Position numbers and translations under genes: made by a program. A DNA stretch of 11,216 nucleotides from an uncultured Bacteroidales bacterium (GTDB lineage: Bacteria > Bacteroidota > Bacteroidia > Bacteroidales > UBA932). The notes under the pieces are model-generated. The model was not told the origin of the DNA, did not search any database, and saw nothing but the letters and a program-made list of their open reading frames with translations. The stretch lies in the NCBI GenBank assembly GCA_946405645.1, contig CAMJHW010000040.1:1-11216 (forward strand), read 5' to 3'. Below, piece by piece: positions 1 through 6,338 of this stretch. The first letter of the stretch is position 1; each line of letters begins with the position of its first letter.

Positions 1-905
1 TCGACTGCGCCGTCTACATGGTCAAGGTCAGCTATGAGCAGAAGCCTTACCGCCGCAGCATCATGCAGACTTTCGGTGCGGCCATCACTCCTTCCCCGTC
101 CATGTCCACCCGCGCCGGAAAGGATATCATTACCCGTAACCCCAACGACCAGGGCTCCCTGGGCTGCGCCATCTCCGAGGCTATCGAGCTTGCAGTGACT
201 ACCCCTAACTGCAAGTATGCCCTTGGCTCCGTGCTGAACCACGTCTGTCTGCACCAGACCATTATCGGCCTCGAGGCCGAGAAGCAGATGGAACTGGCCG
301 GAGAGTATCCGGACATCGTCATCGCCTGCTTCGGCGGCGGCTCCAACTTCTCCGGCATCGCCTATCCGTTCATGCGCCACAACATCCAGGACGGCAAGAA
401 GACCCGCTTCATCGCGGCCGAGCCTTTCTCCTGCCCGAAACTCACCCGCGGCAAGTTCGAGTATGACTTCGGCGACGAGGCCGGTATGACTCCGCTCCTC
501 CCGATGTACACCCTCGGCCACACCTTCAAGCCCGCCTCGATCCATGCCGGAGGTCTCCGCTATCACGGAGCCGGCGTCATCCTCAGCCAGCTGATGAAGG
601 ACGGCCTGATGGAGGCCGTCGATATCGAGCAGAAGGATTCCTTCGCCGCCGGCGTCCTCTTCGCCCGCACCGAAGGTATCATCCCCGCACCGGAGTCCTG
701 CCACGCCATCGCCGCTACCATCAATGAGGCTCTCAAATGCAAGGAGACCGGCGAGCAGAAGACCATCCTCTTCAACCTTTCAGGCCACGGTTTCGTAGAC
801 ATGGCCGCATACGACCAGTATTTCTCCGGCGAGATGCAGAATTATCACGTCTCGGACGAAGATCTGGCGAAGTTCATCAAGAGCGCCGACGCGCTGAACC
901 AGTAG
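1..905 (+). CDS. trpB: TrpB2-type tryptophan synthase beta subunit (5' partial)
   Basis: PLP enzyme that in this family joins indole and L-serine to make L-tryptophan in the cytoplasm. The reading frame is open from position 3, before the Met codon at 18, and that Met lies inside a conserved stretch (YMVKVSYEQKPYRR), so the gene starts outside the window. About 300 residues are visible; the family usually has about 430-455, so roughly the first third, with the PLP-binding lysine, is missing. Marks of the TrpB2 rather than the TrpB1 branch are QGSLGCAISEA, YALGSVLNHVCLHQT, the phosphate-binding FGGGSN (near 330-347) and the C-terminal NLSGHGFVDMAAY (near 771-810). No trpA is in view; free-standing TrpB2 copies are common and some may act without TrpA. 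Its last 29 bp overlap the 3' end of the opposing symporter gene. Family assignment is firm; the physiological substrate is inferred. Confidence 0.93.
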   Translation, partial: DCAVYMVKVSYEQKPYRRSIMQTFGAAITPSPSMSTRAGKDIITRNPNDQGSLGCAISEAIELAVTTPNCKYALGSVLNHVCLHQTIIGLEAEKQMELAGEYPDIVIACFGGGSNFSGIAYPFMRHNIQDGKKTRFIAAEPFSCPKLTRGKFEYDFGDEAGMTPLLPMYTLGHTFKPASIHAGGLRYHGAGVILSQLMKDGLMEAVDIEQKDSFAAGVLFARTEGIIPAPESCHAIAATINEALKCKETGEQKTILFNLSGHGFVDMAAYDQYFSGEMQNYHVSDEDLAKFIKSADALNQ

Positions 906-2346
906 GGGAGGTCGCGAACAGCAGGAGCATGGTGATGGCGGCGTTGACCAGAAGGTTCTCGAAGCCCATCTGGTAGCCGCCGAACCAGCGCTCGCTGTTC
1001 ATCGCCAAGACATAAGTAATGAGCGGCGATACGCCGCAAATGAACGGTACGATCGTGTCGCGGACATTCCTCCGCGACACGATTCCGTATATGAACAGGC
1101 CAAGGAGCGGCCCGTATGTGTATCCGGCTATCGTATAGACGGCATTGATGACGCTTTGGCTGCCAACCCAGCGGAAAGCGCAGATGATGACGCCCATGAG
1201 CACTGCGTTGAGGATGTGCATGCGGAAGCGGACATGGTCCAGCTTCCGCCCCCCGTCGCGGCGGTCGGCCTTGAGTATGTCCAGCGTCATTGAGGACGTG
1301 AGGGCCGTGAGGGCCGAGCCGCTGCTGCTGAAGCCCGCCGCGACAAGTCCCAGCACGAACAACACTCCAACCACCGGCGGCATGTATTGCGTAGCAATGG
1401 TCGGGAAAAGATTGTCCGCTACCGGGATATCGAGCTGCAGCGAGGCCTTCATCATATACAGGAGCACGCCCAAGGCGAGGAACAGCAGGTTCACCGGCAG
1501 GAATGCCGCTCCGTAGGAGAGTACGTTCTTGCGCGCTTCGCGCAGATTCCTGCAGGACAGGTTCTTCTGCATCATGTCCTGGTCGAGGCCGGTCATCGCC
1601 ACGGTGGTGAAAAGACCGGCCAGGAACTGTTTCCAGAAAAACCGTTTGTCGTTTATGTCGTCAAAGAACCAGGTGCGTGACATCGGACTGTCCTTGATGG
1701 CTGCGCACATGCTCCCGAAACTGAATCCCATCTGTTTGGCAATCAGCCAGATGCAAAGTATGACCGTGCCAATCATGGCCAAGGTTTGGAGCATGTCCGC
1801 CCAGACCAGCGTCTTGACGCCGCCACGGAAGGTATAGCCCCAGACTACGAGCATCGTCACGGCCACATTGGCCCAGAACGGTACTCCGAGCGCATCGAAC
1901 AGTATCAGTTGGAGTATGGATGCGGTAAGGTACATCCTGACTCCGCAGCCGAGGTATTTCGACACCAGGAAGAGTACGGACCAGGATAGACGGCTGCGGG
2001 GTCCGAAGCGCCCTTCCAGATAGCCGTAGATGCTGGTCATGTCCAGCCGGTAGTAGAGCGGCAGCAGGACGTAAGCGATGACGACGTAGCCGGCGATGAA
2101 GCCCAGCACCATCTGAAGGTATGAGAACAGTGAGGCTTCGACCATACCCGGCACCGACACGAAGGTCACGCCCGAGATGGAAGTTCCCACCATGGAGATG
2201 GCGACTATCCACCAGGGAGACTTGCGTCCGCCGTCAAAAAAAGCCTTTCCCCGCACCTCCTTCCTTCGTCCCGCAGTAACTGCGCTGACGATGAAGAGTG
2301 CGAGGAAATAAAACAGAATGACTGCCAGTACCGACCCCGTTTTCAT
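877..2346 (-). CDS. SSS-family sodium:solute symporter
   Basis: Inner-membrane Na+-coupled transporter of the solute:sodium symporter (SLC5-like) family, 489 residues. It begins with a hydrophobic helix (residues 5-25) and shows many further membrane helices. Family motifs are visible: GGVKTLVWADMLQ (175-187), GLDQDMMQKNL (253-263) and, in the expected TM8 Na+-site region, AAGFSSSGSALTALTSS (336-352), rich in the Ser/Thr that bind sodium. Substrate cannot be read from sequence; sugars, sialic acid, carboxylates and amino acids are all possible. The ATG lies 3 bp after the fabI stop, so it is the last gene of the acyl-CoA synthetase-fabZ-fabI operon. The C-terminus (SPTGSARRRS) is polar and is partly encoded within the convergent end of trpB2, with a 29-bp overlap and no room for a separate terminator. 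Membership in the family is sure; the role in this operon is unknown. Confidence 0.9.
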   Translation of the reverse strand: MKTGSVLAVILFYFLALFIVSAVTAGRRKEVRGKAFFDGGRKSPWWIVAISMVGTSISGVTFVSVPGMVEASLFSYLQMVLGFIAGYVVIAYVLLPLYYRLDMTSIYGYLEGRFGPRSRLSWSVLFLVSKYLGCGVRMYLTASILQLILFDALGVPFWANVAVTMLVVWGYTFRGGVKTLVWADMLQTLAMIGTVILCIWLIAKQMGFSFGSMCAAIKDSPMSRTWFFDDINDKRFFWKQFLAGLFTTVAMTGLDQDMMQKNLSCRNLREARKNVLSYGAAFLPVNLLFLALGVLLYMMKASLQLDIPVADNLFPTIATQYMPPVVGVLFVLGLVAAGFSSSGSALTALTSSMTLDILKADRRDGGRKLDHVRFRMHILNAVLMGVIICAFRWVGSQSVINAVYTIAGYTYGPLLGLFIYGIVSRRNVRDTIVPFICGVSPLITYVLAMNSERWFGGYQMGFENLLVNAAITMLLLFATSPTGSARRRS

Positions 2347-2349
2347 GGT

Positions 2350-3141
2350 CTATTCCATGACGGGAAGCAGGGATGAGTACCCTCCGTCGTGGTACAGGTT
2401 CTGCATCGTGACCTTGCGGGTGAGGTCCGAGAAGAGGGTGATCACGTAACCGGCGCAATCCTCTGCAGTGGCATTGCCCAGCGGGGAAATGCGGTCGGCG
2501 TATCCGACCATTTCGGTCATGCCGTCGATGCCCTGTCCTGCCGTGGTCATGGTCGGCGACTGGGAGACGGTATTGATGCGGACGTGCTTCTCACGGCCGT
2601 AGATCAGGCCGAAGTTGCGGGTGATGGACTGGAGCATGGCCTTTGCGTCGGCCATGTCGTTGTAGCCGGGCATGGCGCGGTCGGCCGCTATGTAACTCAA
2701 TGCCACCACTGAGCCCCATTCGTTCAGGGCGTCCTTCTTGTAGAGTGTCTGAAGGAGCTTGTGGAACGACATTGCGGAAATGTCCACGGTTTTCTGGAAG
2801 AAATCATAGTTGACGTCCGTATAGGGACGGCCTTTCCGAATGTTGGGGGACATGGCCACGGCATGGAGGACGAAGTCGAACTTTCCGCCGAAATGTTCCA
2901 TGGTACCGTCCACGAGAGCCTCGAGATCCATCACGGAGGTGGCGTCGGCTGGGATGACGACAGTGCCGCACTGCTCCGCCAGACGGTTGATCTCGCCCAG
3001 GCGGATGGATACGGGAGTATTGGTAAGGACGATCTCAGCGCCTTCGGCCACGGCGAGTTCAGCGACTTTCCAGGCGATGGACTTGTCGTTCAATGCTCCG
3101 AATATGAGGCCCTTGCGGCCTTTCAGAAGTTGGTGTGCCAT
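2350..3141 (-). CDS. fabI: Enoyl-[acyl-carrier-protein] reductase FabI
   Basis: Catalyses the last step of each type II fatty acid elongation cycle, NAD(P)H-dependent reduction of trans-2-enoyl-ACP, in the cytoplasm. The 263-residue length is normal. It is a short-chain dehydrogenase/reductase fold with the FabI-type nucleotide loop FGALNDKSIAW (residues 14-24). The active-site pattern is intact: Tyr150, Tyr160 and Lys167 have the same spacing as Tyr146, Tyr156 and Lys163 of E. coli FabI. The loop that closes over the substrate (SQSPTMTTAGQGIDGM) is also present. FabI is the known target of triclosan and related inhibitors; sensitivity of this one was not judged. The start lies 3 bp after the fabZ stop, and the symporter follows 3 bp later, so co-transcription is very likely. 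It is probably the housekeeping enoyl reductase, although other copies elsewhere in the genome cannot be excluded. Confidence 0.96.
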   Translation of the reverse strand: MAHQLLKGRKGLIFGALNDKSIAWKVAELAVAEGAEIVLTNTPVSIRLGEINRLAEQCGTVVIPADATSVMDLEALVDGTMEHFGGKFDFVLHAVAMSPNIRKGRPYTDVNYDFFQKTVDISAMSFHKLLQTLYKKDALNEWGSVVALSYIAADRAMPGYNDMADAKAMLQSITRNFGLIYGREKHVRINTVSQSPTMTTAGQGIDGMTEMVGYADRISPLGNATAEDCAGYVITLFSDLTRKVTMQNLYHDGGYSSLLPVME

Positions 3142-3144
3142 AAT

Positions 3145-3564
3145 TTATTCCTTTGGTACGAGATAGAATGAGAGGTCGCCCTTGCAGGCGAGCTGTCCCT
3201 CGACAGTAGCCACTGCATCTACTACGATGACTGTGCTGCGCTTGACTTTCAGGCTTGCGTTCACGACGACCTTATCACCGGGTTTGACAACCCTCTTGAA
3301 GCGAATCTTGTCGAGCCCTGCGTACAAGGGCAACTTTCCTTCCAGTTCGTCCTTCATAAGAAGGATGCTGCACTGGGCCATGATTTCGCAAAGGATCACT
3401 CCCGGGACAATCGGATTGCCCGGGAAGTGACCGTTGACGAATTCTTCTTTGCCCGTAATCGTGTATTCGGAGACAACGTGGTTCTCCTCCACCATTTCGG
3501 ACCTGTCCACCAGGAGCATAGGCTCGCGGTGGGCCATATATATTTTCAGTTCTTCTCTTTCCAT
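3145..3564 (-). CDS. fabZ: FabZ-like 3-hydroxyacyl-ACP dehydratase
   Basis: A 139-residue single hot-dog domain protein of the FabZ/FabA type, which dehydrates 3-hydroxyacyl-ACP to trans-2-enoyl-ACP, the substrate of the FabI encoded next. Visible are the N-terminal MAHREPMLLVDR (residues 10-21, like the LPHRPPFLLVDR of FabZ) and the core GHFPGNPIVPGVILCEIMAQ. The catalytic pair is His46 and Glu60, 14 residues apart as in characterised FabZ enzymes. Many Bacteroidota carry FabZ fused to LpxC, so this free-standing copy may be a second dehydratase, perhaps for another chain length or purpose; that is inference. The gene lies 48 bp downstream of the acyl-CoA synthetase stop and 3 bp before fabI. 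A perfect 7-bp dyad lies immediately upstream of its ATG and may control it. A hot-dog dehydratase is certain; FabZ rather than a specialised relative is likely. Confidence 0.88.
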   Translation of the reverse strand: MEREELKIYMAHREPMLLVDRSEMVEENHVVSEYTITGKEEFVNGHFPGNPIVPGVILCEIMAQCSILLMKDELEGKLPLYAGLDKIRFKRVVKPGDKVVVNASLKVKRSTVIVVDAVATVEGQLACKGDLSFYLVPKE

Positions 3565-3565
3565 A

Positions 3566-3583
3566 TATCAGAATTATCTGATA
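3566..3583 (-). promoter_or_regulatory. 18-bp perfect dyad at the fabZ start (operator or RNA hairpin)
   Basis: Two 7-bp arms, TATCAGA and TCTGATA, are perfect inverted copies around a 4-bp spacer. The dyad ends one base before the fabZ ATG. Its upstream edge touches TATCTTTA (3582-3589, minus strand), which matches five of the six fixed bases of the Bacteroidota -7 box TAnnTTTG, so an internal promoter covered by an operator is possible. No -33 TTTG box is visible at the expected distance. In mRNA the same bases could fold into a weak AU-rich stem over the ribosome-binding region. The symmetry is seen directly; the regulatory role is inference. Confidence 0.4.
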
Positions 3584-3612
3584 AAGATACTAATTATTCT
3601 CGTTTAGAAGAA

Positions 3613-5265
3613 CTATTTGTACATGAAGCGGCGGATGCTCCCCTTCGGAGTCTTGGAGAACGGTTCGAAGCGGAGCTCGTAATCGTTAACCGCAGAATAT
3701 GCGGGAAGCTTGCTGTCCAGTGCGACGATATTCTGTCTCATGACTGCGTCCAGGCCGTCGGCTCCGAGGCCGGCCTTGTCGAGCGCATCCATGTTCGGGA
3801 CTATCAGGGCTATGATCTTGTGGTCGCGCTGGAGGACGATGGACTCCGCAACATAGGGAAATTCGTTGAGGACGACCTCTATCTCTTCAGGATAGACGTT
3901 CTGTCCGTTTTCGGTAAGGATCATGTTCTTGGACCTGCCGAGCAGGAAAACGTTGTTGTCCTTGTCCACAGTGCCGATGTCACCGGTGCGGAACCATCCG
4001 TCCTTGAGGACCTCTGCGGTAGCCTCGGGATTCTTGTAATAACCGCAGAACACGACGTCGCCTTTGACGTACAGCTCGCCTGCGATATGCTCGGGGTCAG
4101 GAGAGTCGATGCGGAGTTCCATCACTTCGGGAATGTATTCGCCACAGGACTTGGGCACATACTTGCCCAGCCTTCCATAAGAAACGATAGGGGCAAGTTC
4201 GGTAAGGCCGTAGCCGGTAATGAACGGCACTTTCAGTTTGTACACGAACAGGGATTCCACCTCCGAAGGGATGGCCGAACCGCCGGTGGCGAAGACTTCG
4301 ATATTGCCTCCCATTGCCGCCATGAGCTTGTCATGCAGCATCTGGCAGTATTCGGGATTGTTCTCGTAATCGGCCAGCTTCGCCTTTCCTTCCGGAGAGT
4401 TGATGTCCGAGCCGAGCACGTACTCCGCAAATTTGACGAAGATGAGCGGAACACCGTAGAAGATATTGGGCTTGACATCCATCAACGCCTGCTGCACGTT
4501 CATGGGGATGGGAGGGACTCCCAGCACGGTAACATGCATGCCGATGGTAAGCGGGATCACCACGTCGCACATAAGGCCGAAGCTGTGGGCGTGCGGCAGA
4601 AGGCTCAGGTAGTTTCCTCCCCTGTGGAAAGGGAAACCGGGAGTGATGGCCTGGACGTTGGCGGTATCGTTGCGGTAGGTCAGCATCACGCCCTTCGGGT
4701 TGCCCGTAGAACCGGAGGTATAAAGTATGGCGCAAATATCGTCGAGTTCGACGTCCATGACGCTGAAGTCGGAAGGCTTCATGCCTTCGGGATACTTCTC
4801 GGCGAGGAGCTGCGGGCCGGAGGCATAGATTCCGTCTACGCCGTCGCGGCTGGCAAGGATCTCTCCGGAGATGCAGTCGATAACGCAGAGAACCTGGGGC
4901 ATCTGCTCAAAGTCCATCGCATCGAAGGTGCGCTTCTCGGTATAGAGGATCTTGCTGTCGGAGTGGTTGACGAGCTTCTGGGTATCGGAAGGGGTAAATG
5001 CGTTATAGAGTTCTACCGCTATATAACCTTTGCTCACGGCAGTGTAATACAATGAAGCTCCCATGGCACAGGGGCGGGCATTGATGGCTATCTTGTCCCC
5101 GCGTTTCAGACCTGCCTTCTTCCAGACCAGGTCAAGGGTTTCGATTCGCTCTGCGAGCTGTCCGTAAGTGATGGTGGATTTGCGCCAGTCGCTGAGTGCG
5201 GGGCGCTCCCAGTTCTCTCGTACTGCGCCCTCGAACAGCTTGATGAAATTGTCGATTCTGATCAT
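3613..5265 (-). CDS. AMP-forming long-chain acyl-CoA (or acyl-ACP) synthetase
   Basis: A 550-residue ANL-superfamily adenylating enzyme that activates a carboxylic acid, most likely a fatty acid, with ATP and then passes the acyl group to CoA or to ACP. The family motifs run in order: the ATP/phosphate loop YTSGSTGNPKG (residues 182-192), TGYGLTELAP (350-359), the hinge-region Asp in GWFRTGDIG (423-431), KNMILTENGQNVYPEEIE (446-463), and the C-terminal catalytic Lys in KTPKGSIRR (near 538-546). All key motifs are intact. It is the first gene of a four-gene operon; fabZ follows after 48 bp, then fabI. Sitting with two fatty acid synthesis enzymes suggests feeding of external or recycled fatty acids into the ACP-bound pool, but CoA versus ACP as acceptor cannot be settled from sequence. 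The ATG at 5265 follows a TATATTTG promoter box with a short leader. Confidence 0.9.
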   Translation of the reverse strand: MIRIDNFIKLFEGAVRENWERPALSDWRKSTITYGQLAERIETLDLVWKKAGLKRGDKIAINARPCAMGASLYYTAVSKGYIAVELYNAFTPSDTQKLVNHSDSKILYTEKRTFDAMDFEQMPQVLCVIDCISGEILASRDGVDGIYASGPQLLAEKYPEGMKPSDFSVMDVELDDICAILYTSGSTGNPKGVMLTYRNDTANVQAITPGFPFHRGGNYLSLLPHAHSFGLMCDVVIPLTIGMHVTVLGVPPIPMNVQQALMDVKPNIFYGVPLIFVKFAEYVLGSDINSPEGKAKLADYENNPEYCQMLHDKLMAAMGGNIEVFATGGSAIPSEVESLFVYKLKVPFITGYGLTELAPIVSYGRLGKYVPKSCGEYIPEVMELRIDSPDPEHIAGELYVKGDVVFCGYYKNPEATAEVLKDGWFRTGDIGTVDKDNNVFLLGRSKNMILTENGQNVYPEEIEVVLNEFPYVAESIVLQRDHKIIALIVPNMDALDKAGLGADGLDAVMRQNIVALDSKLPAYSAVNDYELRFEPFSKTPKGSIRRFMYK

Positions 5266-5293
5266 TGTTGCTGATTTTTGAAATATTCGTCGG

Positions 5294-5301
5294 CAAATAT
5301 A
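5294..5301 (-). promoter_or_regulatory. Candidate -7 box for the acyl-CoA synthetase operon
   Basis: On the minus strand these bases read TATATTTG, a full match to the Bacteroidota -7 consensus TAnnTTTG. The box lies 28 bp upstream of the synthetase ATG, giving a predicted leader of about 20 nt. No convincing -33 TTTG element is seen about 20 bp further upstream, so the promoter is only moderately supported. It is one of two oppositely facing boxes in the 200-bp intergenic region (5266-5465), in which I found no gene. Confidence 0.5.
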
Positions 5302-5437
5302 CTTTGTATATGCATTGTGGGGCGGTTGCAGGGGTGAAATGGGGCTATGTTTGGCAGAATCGGGACTTTTGTGGCATTTTGGCGTGATGATGCGGTAAAA
5401 ACTGAACCGGGTCGGCTTCCCTTTCTGGTGGATTTGT

Positions 5438-5445
5438 TATATTTG
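5438..5445 (+). promoter_or_regulatory. Candidate -7 box for the membrane-protein/esterase operon
   Basis: Reads TATATTTG on the plus strand, matching the Bacteroidota TAnnTTTG consensus at every fixed base. It lies 20 bp before the ATG at 5466, so the leader would be only about 14 nt. A -33 TTTG box is not evident at the usual spacing. The identical octamer faces the other way at 5294-5301, which makes this a divergent promoter region. Confidence 0.5.
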
Positions 5446-5465
5446 TATGATGTGAACCGATTGTT

Positions 5466-6326
5466 ATGAAAAAGTTCAAGAAATATCTCATCATAGTTGC
5501 GGCTGTCCTTGTGGCGCTGGTCATCCTGAGGCTGGTCTTCCACCGCGAGACGCTTTGGATCGGGTTGATACTGTTTTTCGCAGCCCTCCTTTCTTTCCTT
5601 GTATGGAAGGCCTTCATCAAGAACGGTCGCGAGGACCTCAAGCGCTCGGAGCGAAAGGGCAAGGCCCTCGAGGAGGAGGTGACCAGCCTCAAGAAGCAGA
5701 TTGCGGGACTTTACCGCGAGCTGGAGGAGAAAGGCCGTTCTCCGCTCAACGTCGTGGAGCTTTCGCCCATCCTGCACCTGGCGGTGATGAATATCGATTC
5801 TTCCTTCGTCCGCACTTTCATCCGCGAAGACGAAGACGCCGGCCTGACTTTCAACGGCGCTTTGAGGGCGGATATCTGTGCCGAGTATGGCATCAAGCTC
5901 GAGGAAGTGGGGTTCCGCTATGACACGGAGAACAATACTCTGTACCTCGCCAACTTCCACCCCGGACTGATCTCCTTTTCGAAGAAGCAGCTGAGTTGGG
6001 AGATTGCAAACAGCTACGCGGCGCGTTCCATTTTGGGGCGTAGTTTCGTCTCCGCCAGCAACCCTGCCGCAAAGGCGTACACCGCAAAGATGTGCAAGGA
6101 GCTTCGTGACGGTCTGGAGAAGGAGATCGACGACCGAAAGATCGCCGAGTTCGAGTGGCTCTCTCCGATGATTTCACAGCAAGTGACTGACATGTTGAAA
6201 ATGCTGGTCGGCCGCCCCGGATTGAGCATTGTCACCATGGAGGGACGTCCCGAGGGCGATTATCTCACCTTCCCTGAGTTCCGCAAGCAGCTGTCCGAAC
6301 AGGCACCCCAACAGATTACGGAATAA
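5466..6326 (+). CDS. Membrane-anchored coiled-coil protein, possibly DUF4230-like
   Basis: A 286-residue protein that I do not recognise with certainty. After a basic start (MKKFKK) come two hydrophobic helices, about residues 7-24 and 30-49, joined by a very short loop, then a basic, highly charged heptad-like stretch (about 53-90) that should form a coiled coil. Residues 95-270 form a soluble domain with an alternating polar/hydrophobic pattern. Its layout, with a small beta-rich part containing VGFRYDTENNTLYLANFHPGLI and then a long charged helix pair, is reminiscent of DUF4230 proteins, but this is a weak resemblance. With a hairpin of two membrane helices the soluble domain would face the cytoplasm if the basic N-terminus stays inside. 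It is the first gene of the rightward run, 12 bp before the double hydrolase, so a shared envelope role is plausible. No catalytic motif is seen. Confidence 0.7.
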   Translation: MKKFKKYLIIVAAVLVALVILRLVFHRETLWIGLILFFAALLSFLVWKAFIKNGREDLKRSERKGKALEEEVTSLKKQIAGLYRELEEKGRSPLNVVELSPILHLAVMNIDSSFVRTFIREDEDAGLTFNGALRADICAEYGIKLEEVGFRYDTENNTLYLANFHPGLISFSKKQLSWEIANSYAARSILGRSFVSASNPAAKAYTAKMCKELRDGLEKEIDDRKIAEFEWLSPMISQQVTDMLKMLVGRPGLSIVTMEGRPEGDYLTFPEFRKQLSEQAPQQITE

Positions 6327-6338
6327 TATCCTATCCAT

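Noticed and set aside
18..20. ATG at 18 as the true start of trpB2
   Set aside because: The frame is open upstream to the window edge and the residues around it are conserved internal sequence of the family; one third of the protein would be missing.
883..896. Short AGCGC/GCGCT inverted repeat near the trpB2 stop as a terminator
   Set aside because: Only 5 bp of stem and no T-tract in either direction; expected by chance in GC-rich coding DNA.
3427..5055. Long plus-strand open frame of 542 codons opposite the acyl-CoA synthetase and fabZ
   Set aside because: It is antisense to two genes with intact catalytic motifs, is rich in His, Val and Asp as expected from the opposite strand of GC-rich codons, and shows no recognisable domain.
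5262..5960. Minus-strand open frame that runs through the divergent promoter region and overlaps the start of the acyl-CoA synthetase
   Set aside because: It is antisense to the membrane protein gene, crosses both TATATTTG boxes and ends just inside the synthetase start; the translated tail is low in recognisable features.
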